From: Erythrophleum ivorense
Taxonomy: Eukaryota; Streptophyta; Magnoliopsida; Fabales; Fabaceae
Assembly (NCBI GenBank): GCA_026724425.1
Contig: JAIUCV010000003.1
Span: forward strand, 43,425,283 to 43,489,282
Length of the DNA stretch: 64,000 bases
Direction of reading: 5' to 3'
The position numbers were made by a program, and so were the translations under genes. Below, piece by piece: positions 11,593 through 23,554 of this stretch (positions are counted from its first letter, which is position 1; the number at the start of each line of letters is the position of its first letter). Under the pieces are notes generated by a model, which did no database searches, was not told where the DNA came from, and worked only from the letters and a program-made list of their open reading frames with translations.

Positions 11593-11609
11593 TGAGAATT
11601 AATTTGGAA

Positions 11610-12865
11610 AAAGCATAAAAAAGTGGATTTTTGCTTCTTAAAGACCCCAGAAGCTTCTCTTTTCTTCTAACTAACGTTTCCTCTGCTTAAGACCAAGGGA
11701 GAGCTAGTCTAAGAAGGGCACAAAGGAGGAGGAAGGGATAAAGAAGGAAACCAAGAAAAAGGTGAGAGAAACTTGAGATTTTCATAGCTTTCCTTCTTGA
11801 AATTTTGTTCTTCCTTCTTTGCCCTCTCTTTCTATGGTTTTGGTTGTTGAATTCATTCTGTTTTGAGCTTGGTTCAGAGGAGGGAGAGTAGAAATTCAAA
11901 GGGAAGGCTAAGGCAAAGGGAAATACTCTTGAAGAAGGCTTGAATTCAACGTAGATATCTATGTATCCTTGCTTCTTCTTCTTTACTTCTTGGGTGTGTT
12001 AGTTTTACCAACTTGAGAGCTAGTAAAGGGAAGGGAGTTCTGACATAGAACAAGTAAGAAACCATTGAATTAGAGTGTGGAAAGTTAGGAAATGCAAAGT
12101 AAGTGGAAGAAAAGCTAGTGAACTTCAAGATAGGAACCATAGGAGTTCTTGAGCATTTTGTAAAATCTAATTTTATCTAAGAATTCTCTAGCCTATGTAA
12201 GTATTTATTTGAATTCCCAAGACCCCTAGGAATTTTCCCAATTGCCTTTCCCTTCAAGGAAAATTTAAAAGCTTCATCAAACCTTTTATGGAAGCATAGA
12301 TAAAGTATGCTTATTAAATATGTGGTTGATGCTTTGGCTTGTTCCAAGAGAGTAATTACATGCTATGTGTTGTGTCTAGACCAAAGAGATCAAGCTTTAT
12401 CTAGTTATGGTTATGAGACCAAGAAGGGAAAAGAGAAATCAAAAGGGAAGACTTGTGTTGGCTTACAAGGTAGCTCTTCACTCTTTCTTGTTACATTCTT
12501 AGATGTATGATAATCATTGTATGCTTGTGTATGCACTTGTATTGTGAGCCATGCCATTTCATATTGCCTTCTTGCATTGGTACTAATATGCTTATGTTTT
12601 AGGTTGTGAAAATTGTTCTTAAAAGGTGAAGTGGTGCCAAAAGTCCTTTATGATGGGTGAGGTAGAGCCAAAAGTCCTTAAGAATGAATAAGACAAGGCC
12701 AAAAGTCTTATGGATGAGTGAGGCCAAGTAAAAAATTCTTTGACCAAGGGTGAGGCCAATCCAAAAGTCCCCAAAATAGGGTAAAACTAAACCAAAAGTC
12801 CCTAAAGCTTATTCTTGGTATTAATATGATTTTGTAATATCTGGTTCTTTGAAACTGAGAAAAAA
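11610..12865 (+). mobile_element. Family A LTR, middle part (copy A11)
   Basis: Follows the A middle region: 'gaccaagggagagctagtctaagaagggcacaaagg' is matched at 27920-27950, and the 'agacccctaggaa' block and 'aaggtagctc' are present. The ~32-bp tandem array is at 12629-12812. It is cut at 12865 by the 5' tip of a B LTR. No protein is supported; the ORF at 12307-12510 is within the LTR. Confidence 0.7.
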
Positions 12866-13278
12866 TGTAACACCCCAAAATTAATTAAGATGTTAATCAT
12901 AGATTTGAGTTGATTAAGAATAATTAATATGAAATAATTGGGTAAGTTATGTGAATAAAAATTATAGAGAGATAAATTATTAATATAGGTTTGAGATTTA
13001 ATTGGGTTAGAAACCTCATCTAGGCCCATATTAAATTAAGTAGGCTATAATTAGAGACTAATGAAGGCTCAATGATTTTAGGTGTAGACCTAACCTTTTA
13101 TTGTGAGACTTGGCTTAGGAGAAAGCACCTAGTGATGGCCCAATATGATTTAATGAGATCGAGGCCCAAGACCTAACTTACATAAGCTCTTATAATTGGC
13201 CCAACATCCTTTATGTAGACCTAAATCAAATGAGCTCTTAAAATTTGACATAACTCAACTACAATTCTGTAGCCTAAC
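12866..13278 (+). mobile_element. Family B LTR, 5' part (copy B4)
   Basis: Starts TGTAACACCCCAAAATTAATTAAG, as in B1 (33772) and B2 (41749), and follows them for about 400 bp through the 'taggcccaa...' block. It is cut at 13279 by the tip of an A LTR. The 3' remainder is not found on the other side, so part of the locus has been lost. Confidence 0.8.
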
Positions 13279-15170
13279 TGTAACATTCGGTCCCTTCGTA
13301 AACGTGAGAAACACAATATTTAGTTTCTCCGTAAACGTCAGAAATGGGCCAAATACAAAAGGAAGTCCCTGAAATAGAAGGAATTGAGGCCAAATAAAAT
13401 TATGATAAAATTCTAAATAATGAAAAATGAAGATTTGAGCCTTGAGTTGCCTAGAAATCAAGGCCAGAGAGATTCAAAAAATTTGCCAAAAAGCCAGTGG
13501 TATTTCGTAAATATGAGCACTTTTTGAAAAACTCATAAAAGGGCTTTTTAAATGAAAGTTTTGAGTTTTTCGGAGTTCTCAGAGGCCTTGAAAACCATTG
13601 GAAGCCCTGGGACAGTTAAAGCCCCTTCGGTATATGATTTCCAACAGTGGTGAACCCGAACTTTGACCAGATCATTCGAGAAGGTTTACTTTCGATTTGA
13701 TTGATTCCAAAGGTATTTTACTAAATCGGGAATCTAAATTTTATAATGAAAAAGATGGTTCTAAAAAAGGAGCTAAAACGAAGTCAAACCGGAAATGCTA
13801 TTGCGAAGGGCAAAATTAGAAACAATTTTAACAAGAAGCTTCTTAAACTCACGCCCTCTCTTGCTCTCATTTTCCACCATCTTTCTTCTGTCCAGAACAG
13901 AGAGGAGAACCAGTTCGTTTAGGTGCATAAGAAGAAGCAATCTTAAAGGAAGAAAAAGCCAAGAAAAGGTAGGAAATTCCATAGAAAATCAAGCTTTCTC
14001 CTTAGCAAGTTACTTCTCCTCCTTCTCCTCCATATTTCTATGGGTTTGATTGTGTTTTTAAATCTGTTTTGGGGGTAGAATAAAGATAAAAAATTAGTGT
14101 TTGAAGGGAGGCAACCAAGGAAAGTGAAAAGCAACTAAGAGAAAGCAAGAAAACAAGATAAAACTTCTATTATTTGGTAGTTTCTTCCTCCCCCTTCCTT
14201 TTGCACGATTTGGCCACCATGAGCCCAATTCTTAGGGGTTGTTTTCTGTCCAAATCAAGGGGGGATTAGAGGTTTTGGAGTGCAAAGATAAAGAATCTAT
14301 CATTGGAAGCAAGTAAAAGCCATTGATTTCAAGTTAGGAAAGTGAAGAAGTCTTGAACACATTGTAAAAACTGATTTAATTCATGCATTCCCTAGCATAT
14401 GTGAGCATTTGTTTGAGTTCCTAAAACCCCTAGGAAGTCTCCCAAGTGGCTCTCCCATCAAGGAAAAATTGAAAACCCCTTGAACCCCAAATGCTTCCAT
14501 AATGTTGGCCTAGGATAGATGGAGGGGTTAGAGAGTGTTTTAATTTATTTTAGCCTTGGTTTGGGACTTCATATGATGGTAGAAGGTGGGAGGAACCATT
14601 GGGAAAAAATTAGAAGCGATAGATAGTGAGATGGAGGTGTAGGCTCCATAATGTAGCATAATGAAGCAACTCCTAGCTAGGCTCCTTAAAATAATTGTGT
14701 GATGACTCCAAGGGGTCTAAATGGAGTCAAGAATCATAGAGTAAAGGAGAGAAGGGAGCCAAGATAATGAATTTTTGTAGTTTCTTCATTAAGTGCCTTA
14801 TGGAAGCATAATGGAGCCATAAACCAAAGTATTATAATGTAAAGTGTGTATAATGCCAAGGCTTGTTCCCATGAGTAATTCATGTTTGACGTGTCTAGGC
14901 TAAGAGAAATAATCTCCACCTTCTTGGGTGTGTGAGATCAAGGGAGAGGACTCAAGGCTTAAGGAAAAAGTGTGTAATTGCTTCCAAGGTAGCTCTCTCC
15001 ACCTTCTCTCATGCATGGATGTGTGCTTAGCTTGTCTTAGAATGTGTGTATGTGTATTTTTAAGCCATGAAAAGTATGCTAGCATGAATTCATATGCCAT
15101 GATTTTATGATGACATATTATGTTTTATATGATGTTTATGATATGTGCTTGGGTTTGCTTAAGTGTGGTG

Positions 15171-15345
15171 ATGCCAAGAACCCTTAGCCATGGTGAGGAT
15201 AAGCTAAGAACCTTTAAGATTGGTTGAGACAAAGTAAAGAGTCTCCTAAAAGCAAGATGGACTCCCAAAAGCATGGTTGAGTCCAAGAATGTCTTAAAGA
15301 ATGGGTGAGGCAAGTCCAATATCTATAAGAAATTGGGTGAGGGCA
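15171..15345 (+). repeat. ~32-bp tandem array, copy in A2
   Basis: Units here read like 'gccaagaacccttagccatggtgaggat', a diverged form of the array at 31-203. About five units. The neighbouring ORFs at 15125-15319 and 15214-15465 are produced by the array and are not genes. Confidence 0.75.
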
Positions 15346-16239
15346 ATCTACTTGCTTGGCAAGCCTTTGTATGCTATGTATGACTTTCTCAAATGATGAA
15401 AATGTCTCTTGAATGTTTGCACATGTCAATATGGCCATACATGCATTTATGAGACTTGTTTGCATCCATTATGCATGATTGAATGGGAGATGAGCTATTG
15501 AGATTCTTTGAATCTCATTCCCTCCTCTCCAATGTTCTAATATGCTAGGTGGACCCAAAGAGCAAGGCAATGAGAGTCAACCACATGAGAGATGAAGAAT
15601 GACATTAAAATATGGAAATTTTGTTACTTTAAGGCTACAAGAATGAAATATGTTGTAATTCATGGATGTATATGTTTTATAAAGTTATGAACATGTATAA
15701 ATATGTTGATGTATGATGTATAAATGAGAAGATATGATATGTGAATGCTAGAATGTAATTTAAGCATGTAATGCTAAGTATTGTTTCTTGGAAGTTTGAT
15801 GTAAGTATGTATAATTGCAAGTGGCATAGCCAAAATGAGAGGCATGGAGTTTGGGACCATTTGGGTAGCTCACACAAGTCCCATTTATATTTTTAGACTT
15901 GCCCAAAAGGTGCCAACACCCAAAGAAAACCATTTAGACAATTTGGTACCCCATATGGAGTCAAATTTGACCATAATGGAACTTTATATTACTTTTTAGC
16001 CAAATGAACTCTTCTTGATCTGAGATTGGCACACAATTAGAGCTTGTTGAGAGATTTTTGAGAAGATAAAGAATATAATTTTTGGAGGTCTACAAAATAT
16101 TTGATGAATTTTTAAAATTAGCAAATTTTCTAGTTTTGATCTGATGCACTATTCATTTGGTCCGAAATTGAAATCTATCACACATAACTCAAATGATGTC
16201 CAATTGCCACGAAATTTTATACATAGAAACTAGACATTT

Positions 16240-19200
16240 TGCAACACCATATATTTCTAGCATGCTTCCGATCATTTCTAAGTCTCACATGATCAATTGA
16301 ACAAAAGGGAATAGAAAATGACATTAAAATAATGCCTTATTTCGCGTTACGTCACGTATAAAAATTTCATTTGGTGTCACACGGACCATATGAGCTCATT
16401 CAACACGTTCTCATATTTAATTACATACATACAACTCATTTGCATAACCAAAGTTGGCCCACAACTCGTGGAACTCAAAGGGGACCATCAAATTCACACT
16501 CTTATTTTCGGAAATTCATAACTAAATCCACAAAATTCGAAATCCAACAAAATTTACCATTCCAGAAAGCTCTGTATGTCTACCCCATAATAAAAATAGT
16601 TTTAGCTCATGAATCATTAAGGGGAGAATATTTGACATTCGAAAAGCCACTGGGGTTGCTGCTATCTGGGCCACTGGTTCAGTTTACTGATAGGAAGTTT
16701 CAAAATTTGTAACTAATTCTAGAAAAATTGAAATCGTTCATTCTTGGCCATTATGGAAAGCTAAACATGTTTAATTTATTCTAAAAATATGCCCAGGCCA
16801 TGAAACATAACACAGAAAATGTTTGACACGCGAAAAGGGGTTAAGGTTCGGACAGCTACTGGTACTAATGCAAGTATCTGCTATGAACTTTGAAAATATC
16901 CAATTAATTCCACAAAAATCCAATCCATGAAAATAATATCATTTGGAAAGATATGAACGTTAAAGTTATGGTAAAAATAGACTCAGACCAGAGAAAGCAT
17001 GCTTAGCTACCCAAATTCAATGGAATAGTGACTAAGGTCATGTTGAGTTACTGCTACTGTCTCAGAAATTCAAAAATTCATATCTCTCAGCTCAGACCTC
17101 CAAATGAGGTGATTCCAGTTGCTACAAGTCACTGTGAATGCCTAGTTTCTAACTGTAAAATTTCGTAGCCATTGCACCATGTTTTCCCCTCAGATGATAC
17201 AATTCTAAAACTGACCAAATGAACAGTACCAGTGCAAATCCAAAATTCTGATACCAACTTTGAAAAATCATAGAAAATTCCAAAGACCTCCAAATGACCT
17301 GATCTTTGGCTTCCCAAAAAGCTCTAGGCAAGATCTACTTGCATGAAAAATTCCAAGTCAAGAAGAAGTCATTTGGTCAGATTTTACTATAACTCAAGCT
17401 TATGGCAATTTTGGTCCCAACATGAGGCAACTTTGGTTCAAATGAGCCATCCATGGTTCCACACACATTTGAGCAACTTAAAAAGCATAAATATAGCATA
17501 AATAAGTCCCTCATAAGGTCTGAACTCTCATGAAACTCAAATTCACCATGCCACTTCCATAAACATACATACACAAATGGGTTCCCAGGTGGTCAAAATA
17601 CATAATTCTACTCATTAGACTCTATTCTTGATACATACACTAACTTTACATAGTTTTACACTTGTTCAAAGTGTCATGGATTAAAAATAACATTTACATA
17701 TCTACTTTTACATTCTAGTCATCATAGTATATCAAAATAGAAAGGTTTGCCAAGAGATGGAGATTTAAGCTCCTTGGCTTCCATCCTTTGGATCTTGAAC
17801 TCCACCTAGATCATATGAGATGAGAGAAAGGAGGGGGTGAGATTCATTGAATCTCAATAGCTCATACACCTATTCAATCACATTTTCAAGGCATATAACA
17901 TGTCAAGGGTACAAGTATGCAACTACTCAATGGATGAAGCATTCAATTTCCACATTTTTATGTCACAAACACATGTCAAGAATAAGAATGAGCTCTAGGG
18001 ACTTTTGGGTTAGTCTCACCCCATTTCTAGGACTTTTGGATTGCCTCACTCTTAGTTCTTGGGACTTTTGACTTAGCCTCACCCATCCAAGGGACTTTTG
18101 GCCTTGTCTCACCCATGCCATGAGACTTTTGGCATCTCCTCACCCACATTAAGGGACTTTTAGCACTACCTCACCCTTATGAGCCATTTCTATCATTCAA
18201 AGACATTCAAGAAAGCATATTGGTACCAAAATAGCAACATAGCATCAAGTGGCATGTCTCAAACATATAAAAATACACACAAGCACACAATGACACCATA
18301 TGCAACAAGAAAATGCAATAAGAAAAGGTGGAGAGCTACTTTGGTGCAAATTCAAGCTTTACTTTGCTTGTTTCTTCTCCTTTTCGGTTCCACAAACACA
18401 AGAAGGTGGGGTTAGATTTCTTTGGCCTATTCACAATAAATAACACTAAATTATACTCTTGGAACAAATTATGACATCCAACTCACTCTTAAGACTACAC
18501 TTTGGTCTATTTGTCACAATATGGTTCCATTAAGGACCTAATGAAGCAACTACCATAATTAACATTCTTGGTTCCATTCTCTTGCCATATTTAGACCTCT
18601 TGACCTCATTTAAGGTCCTTGAAGCCATCACACACTCACTTTCACAAACCTAGGTCAATGTTGCTTCATAAGATTACATTATGGAAGCCATTGCCTCATC
18701 TCCCAACCTAAAGCTTCTAAATTTTTTTCCAAGGGTTTCTCCTATCTTCTTTTATCATATAAAGTCCCAAATCAAGCTTGGAACCATTTAAAATACTCCC
18801 TAGCTATCTCTAAGGGTCTTGACCTAGTTATGCTTCTATTAAAAACCCATGGAGTTTGGGATTTTTCCTTAATGGATAGGGCACTTGCGAGGCTCCCTAG
18901 GAGTCTTAGAAACTCAAACAAATACTCACATATGATGGGGAAGTCTTGAATCAACCCAGATTTTAACTTATGTTCAAGCACCCTACACTTTTCCAATTTG
19001 AGTTTTACTAGTTTTTCATGCATTTCTTTGGTATAATCCATCTTCCCATGGCTTAGTTTGATGGATTCTTTTAGATTATAAAATAGAAACTCTTCCCTCT
19101 TCATGGTTCTGGTTGAGACATCCTACCATGGAAGAGGAGAAGGAGAAAAAGAAGCAACAAAGGGAGAGAAACTACTTTGCAATCAAGCTTCCTTCAAGAG

Positions 19201-20034
19201 CCCTTCCTCTTCCCTCTTTCTCCTCCTTAAATTTCGAATTTCCCTCCTCTGATCTGGACCCAAATCAGCACCAAAAATTACATTAAAACCATGGAAAGAT
19301 GAAGCAAGAAGGGGAGGATGAAGTTTCAAGAGGAAAGAGCATAAAAACCTTACACTTTCTCACCTTTTCTTTGGCTTTTCTTCCTCCAAAATTTCCTCCC
19401 TTTGTGCACCTAAGACAGCAGCTCCATTTCTGAGTTTTGGGCAGAAGAAAGTCGGTTTAGAGAGGGGGGAGTTGAACGTGGCTTAAAAAGGGAGTTTGGA
19501 AGCTTCTTTTATGCACTTTATTTCCATTTTTGCCCTTCCATAATAGCATTTCCGGTTTGGCTTCATTTTAGCTCCTTTTCGAGAACCGTCTTTTCCATCA
19601 TAAAATTAAGATTCCCAATTTAATAAAATGCCTTTAAAATCACTCAAATCAGAGCTAAAACCTTCCCGAACGAACCAGTCAAAGTTTAGGTCAACCAATG
19701 TCAGAAAGAGTACATCGGAGGGGCTTTACCAGTCCCGGGGCTTCCCATGGTTTTTAGGGCCTCTGAGAACCCTGGGCAACTTAAAATTTTTATTTAAAAA
19801 GCCCTCCTAGGTATTTTTCTAAAATTGCACTTATTTACAAAAATGCCACTGGCCTTTCGGCAAATTTTTTGAATCACTCCGACTCTAATTTTTGGGCAAC
19901 TCAAGGCTCAAATCCTCGTTTTCTATTATTTAAAATTTTATTCAAATTTTATTTGACCTTGAATCACTCATCTCAGGGGACTTGCTTTTCAAACCGGCCC
20001 GTTCCAGCCATTGTACAACGTACCAGGCGTTACA
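16240..20034 (-). mobile_element. Family A solo LTR nested in A2 (copy A3, 3795 bp)
   Basis: Inserted in A2 in the opposite direction. On the minus strand it starts TGTAACGCCTGG (20034 downward) and ends GGTGTTGCA (16240). Both sides carry the perfect 5-bp duplication CATTT (16235-16239 and 20035-20039), and A2 continues uninterrupted across it. Its internal order is that of the other A copies: tandem array at 17994-18176 and stem at 17839-17855. The first ~60 bp of the LTR differ from the other copies, so it belongs to a different subfamily. None of the small ORFs inside is supported as a gene. Confidence 0.9.
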
Positions 20035-20783
20035 CATTTCCAGTGACTTTTGTCAACTAGAAGCACCTCATTTGGAGTCTAGAGAGGGAGATATGAATTT
20101 TTTTAAAATTCTGTCAAGTATCAGGAGATTCATCCGACCTCAGTTACTATTTATTAAATTTTGAGGTCTGTGCGTACCTGAACTGGTCTGGAGTTATTTT
20201 TTCCCTCTATCTAACATCCACAATTTTCCAAATTGGTATCATTTACATAGATTTGATTTTTGTGTAATTAATTGGATATTTTTGAAGTTTGTTGCATAAA
20301 TTTGTGACAGTACCAATGGGCAGTTCAACCTCTGGATCATTTTGCATGTCAAGCGTCCTCTATGATGTATGTTATAGTCTAAACATATTTTTAGTATGAA
20401 TTAGACATATGTATATTTCCAGAATGGCCAAGAATGCATGATTTCTATTTTTTTTATAATTCGTTATGATTTTCCTAAGTTGTGACAGAAAAGAGCCAAA
20501 TTTTGGCCGAAAATATGTATGGATATTCTAATCTTTCCCTTGAGTTCTATGAGTTGTGAGCCACATTTTATGATGCAAATGAGTTGTATTCATGTAATTA
20601 AATATGGTAATATGTTGTATGAGCTCACACAGTCCACGTGACACTAAATGGAATTTTTATACACGATGCAACGCAATTATATACATTATTTTAATGAACT
20701 TTTCTCACTTCCTTCATGGAATTGATGATGTGATGCATAAGAAAGATATGAAATAAGTTAGAAATATATGGTGTTACATTTAT

Positions 20784-20795
20784 TAGTATCAAAGT
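20784..20795 (+). promoter_or_regulatory. Primer-binding-site-like sequence after A2
   Basis: Six bases after the LTR end the sequence TAGTATCAAAGT matches TGGTATCAGAGC (tRNA-iMet type) at 9 of 12 positions. All three differences are transitions, as expected from decay. Position and similarity support A2 as a 5' LTR. Confidence 0.6.
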
Positions 20796-21544
20796 AAAGT
20801 TCCAGGCTCTCTCAGATTGGATTTGGCTTGAGGATGTAGTAATTGAGTTATGTCAAGGCTTGAATGGATAGGTAAAGTCTTATATAAGACATGTTAGGTG
20901 TATGAGAATAGTTTGTGGCTTTGTTCATAATGAATAAGTTGTAGAATGGTCTTGGAATAGTTAGTGGATACCAAAAAAGAGTGGCCTTTAGAATAGCTTA
21001 AGCAGAGCTAAGCCTGAGTAAAGCTAAAGGATCCGATGGCTAGAGCTTGATGAGATGTGATAGCTCGCCGGGGTTAGTGGTAAGCCCTAGATATAAACAA
21101 TGAGAAATGATCTCGTTGATGGGAAAAGGCTTGCTAGAGAGAGTACTTGAGGCCTAATTCTCCTTGGTAGTCATACTTAGACCATTCCGAGATGTCTCAC
21201 GTAATACAGAGACAGGTAGGATGCAGTGTGATATAAGATGAGACTGCAGCTGCACAAGACTAGTTTAGAGGGGAAGTGAGACAAAAAGTGACCCCCTAGC
21301 CACAACACCTGAATGTCTAAATAAGTTTCAGAGCCTAAAAAGCTAATTCCCTCAAGCCAGAAGTTTGAGTTACAAGCTACACCCTAGAGCCTAACAGCAC
21401 AGAGATGACAATTAGTTATGTTTAAGTGAAGCAAAAGGTAGAACCTTCTAGCTTGATGATGGGCTAGGCATAGAGGCTATAAGGCTCGGGTTAGTAGCTA
21501 AAGATGAAAACCCAATCCCTAAAAAAAATCAAGCTAATTAGAGG
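20796..21544 (+). other. Non-coding internal sequence downstream of A2
   Basis: No gag-like or other recognisable protein in any frame. Purine-rich in places. Probably the leader or a decayed internal region of the element whose 5' LTR is A2. Confidence 0.4.
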
Positions 21545-21550
21545 CCCTTA

Positions 21551-21702
21551 GCAGCGGCCAATTATTCCATGGAAACAGCGAGGCAATCCAGAGAGTTCTT
21601 CGCTGTGGCCAATTAAGAAGTTAGCTGCAGCCAATACTTAGACAGAAGAATTTGAGTGAACCTGAGGTTGATTAGCCATGGCAAATGATATGTTAACTGC
21701 GG
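21551..21702. repeat. Palindrome array II
   Basis: Short palindromes of the GC-NNNN-GC type, e.g. TTCGCTGTGGCCAA and TTAGCTGCAGCCAA. Third bases lie at about 21551, 21572, 21602, 21624, 21675 and 21696 (steps 21, 30, 22, 51, 21). A further half-site (acagcgagcgg) lies near 21780-21790. Confidence 0.55.
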
Positions 21703-21790
21703 CGAATGGCACCATGAATGCCTTGTTGGTCATATTCAGGCCAATTTGAGAAAGGAGTTGATAAGGGGTCAGACAACCCACAGCGAGCGG

Positions 21791-22620
21791 GAACCCCTAA
21801 TATAAGTAAAGAAAAGAGTAGTAAATAGTTACGAAAAGTTAGTAAGAAATTCGTGGGCCTAATAGTTGAGACTGAAAAAGAGCTCAGCATAGAAAAAGTT
21901 AGACACAAGGATGATAAGGTTGTTGAGACCCACTTATGAGACGTTGACTCCAATCTAAAGTGTTACCCTGTGAGACCCGAAATGATATAATATAGTGTAG
22001 CCTCGAAATAATGTAAGATAAAGCTACTAGTCGCGAGGCACATAGTAAGTGGCCTAGAAAGGTATACCTCATAGGTAACATCTAGAGATAAGTATGAGTA
22101 GCCCAGTAACAGAGGCTCAAAAAAAAATCAGGATAGTTATTAAGCTACAGGTCCGATGAGATGACTCGCTATAGCGAGAATGAACAATTTTTTGGAAATG
22201 CAGATTTAGGGCAAAGAAAACCAAATTAATGAGAACTTCCTGCACATAAATATTCGACCAACAGAATGCAACCAAAAAATTGACTTATTGACCCCTAATT
22301 ACATAGCTAAATGCGAGAAAAAGTCTTAGCCCTAATGACTATAGAAACAACTAAAAATGCAGCGATTGAGGAAGGAAAAGGAGCAAACAACATACCTGAT
22401 GCAAGGAAAGTGATGCACGAGGGGAATGGGAGCATGGAAGGTGAGAAATTCAGTAAAAGAATGGAGGAAAGGGTTGGAGGGCACAAAGATGCAATAGCGA
22501 GGCATAGTGAGAATGAGAAAAGACGATAGAAAATGGGGAAATTTAATGTTTATTTGTTTATTTGACTAATTAAAATTATTTTTTTATTTTTTTATTTTTT
22601 GTTTGTTTTTGGGGCAGAGA
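21791..22620. other. Non-coding, one isolated palindrome
   Basis: No gene supported. A perfect 14-mer palindrome CTCGCTATAGCGAG stands alone at 22165-22178. A T-rich stretch lies at 22560-22605. The ORF at 22311-22529 is Lys/Glu-rich, has no recognisable domain, and is not annotated as a gene. Confidence 0.45.
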
Positions 22621-22689
22621 CCTTGCTATTGTTTAGGCAATAACGAGGGCTTCTCTAGAAGAAGCACTAAGTGCAGAGCTACTGATGTC

Positions 22690-23109
22690 ACAATAGTGAA
22701 GTGCCTCTAGCAATGGCGAGCAAACTTGGATAATTCTTCGTAGCTGAAGAATCTCACTATAGCTAAGCTATAGTGAGAAATTCTCTAGTGTATGTACTGG
22801 TCCATGAGCATATTGCATTCGCCATAGCGAGTTGACAATATCGCAATAGCGAGAATACTTGAAAAAAATTTCCAATAAACATTTCACTCGTCACAGCTCA
22901 GCTATAGCGACATACTCTCTGGACTTTGTACCAGATTAGAACACAAGGAGTTTGCTATGGCGAAATGGTGTTCTCGCTATAGCAATAACACTTAAACATT
23001 GCTTACACTCTGGCTCGCCACAGCTCAACAATAGCGAGGAACTCTCTGGTTAATGTACCAGATGTAGAACAAGCAGCCTCGCCATAACGAGATGGACTCC
23101 TCGCTGTAG
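22690..23109. repeat. Palindrome array III (higher-order repeat of ~127-133 bp)
   Basis: Pairs of 12-bp palindromes (TCGCTATAGCGA type) alternate between a wide pair and a narrow pair. Third bases: 22690/22710, 22756/22767, 22821/22843, 22890/22901, 22954/22976, 23017/23028, 23081/23103. Within-pair steps are 20-22 or 11 bp; gaps between pairs are 53-54 or 41-47 bp. The flanking text 'actctctgg..tgtacca' recurs in each ~130-bp unit. The narrow pair at 22752-22778 forms a 13-bp-arm palindrome with one central base. Confidence 0.75.
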
Positions 23110-23554
23110 TGAATTTTTTTTTAATATTTTGAATGCTTAACCCCCCACACAAGTGTACTAATAAGTGCTTTCTAATCCTATTTACACATCCTATCATGCA
23201 ATTACTTAACCCCTTGCCGTCAATCTTTAACCAAACATAATCAAATAATCAATGTGACTAGAATAATGATATGCAATTCAAATCAATAGTTAGAAACTCC
23301 TTGAAAATCATGACTGGACTTGTCCTTTCCTGCCAACAGCTTGTTTCCAAATATCCAACATTTCAACACCAACACTGAACCTACAAAACACACAGAGAAA
23401 AAGGAAGATCAAACCAAAGACAAAAAGAACATCAAACTCAAACATAAGAACAAGAAGAAAACTTGGTTTGCCTTCTAAGTAGCGCTTGGTTTATAGTCCT
23501 CAGCCGGACTTTGTCAGCCAATCAAGGAGGTTGAGCCAAGCTATAGACTATTGT
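23110..23554 (-). other. 3' flank of the OTA gypsy pol, non-coding
   Basis: Lies downstream, on the minus strand, of the last pol codon at 23555. No protein seen. A C-run (23141-23146) and AT-rich text are present. The 3' LTR of this gypsy element cannot be defined. Confidence 0.4.

Larger units (their letters stand above)
13279..20778 (+). mobile_element. Family A LTR, outer copy A2 (interrupted, ~3.7 kb)
   Basis: Runs from TGTAACATTCGG at 13279 to 'atggtgttaca' at 20778. It is interrupted by a second, inverted A copy at 16240-20034 with its target duplication. Without the insert and one duplication it is 3700 bp, almost the same as the solo copy at 52941-56643 (3703 bp), which supports the borders. 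It carries the tandem array (15171-15345), the stem GAGATTC-TTT-GAATCTC (15500-15516) and the 'ctaggtggac' block. It is followed by a primer-binding-site-like sequence, so it is read as a 5' LTR. The 5 bp before it (CTAAC) do not match the 5 bp after it, as expected for one LTR of a larger element. Confidence 0.85.

Noticed and set aside
15500..15516. Heat-shock element
   Set aside because: TTC and GAA are separated by three bases, not the two required by the usual HSE unit; only the stem is reported.
22690..23109. CRISPR-like array
   Set aside because: Repeats are short palindromes with unequal spacers in a plant genome; no cas genes. The regular spacing is explained better as a palindrome ladder.
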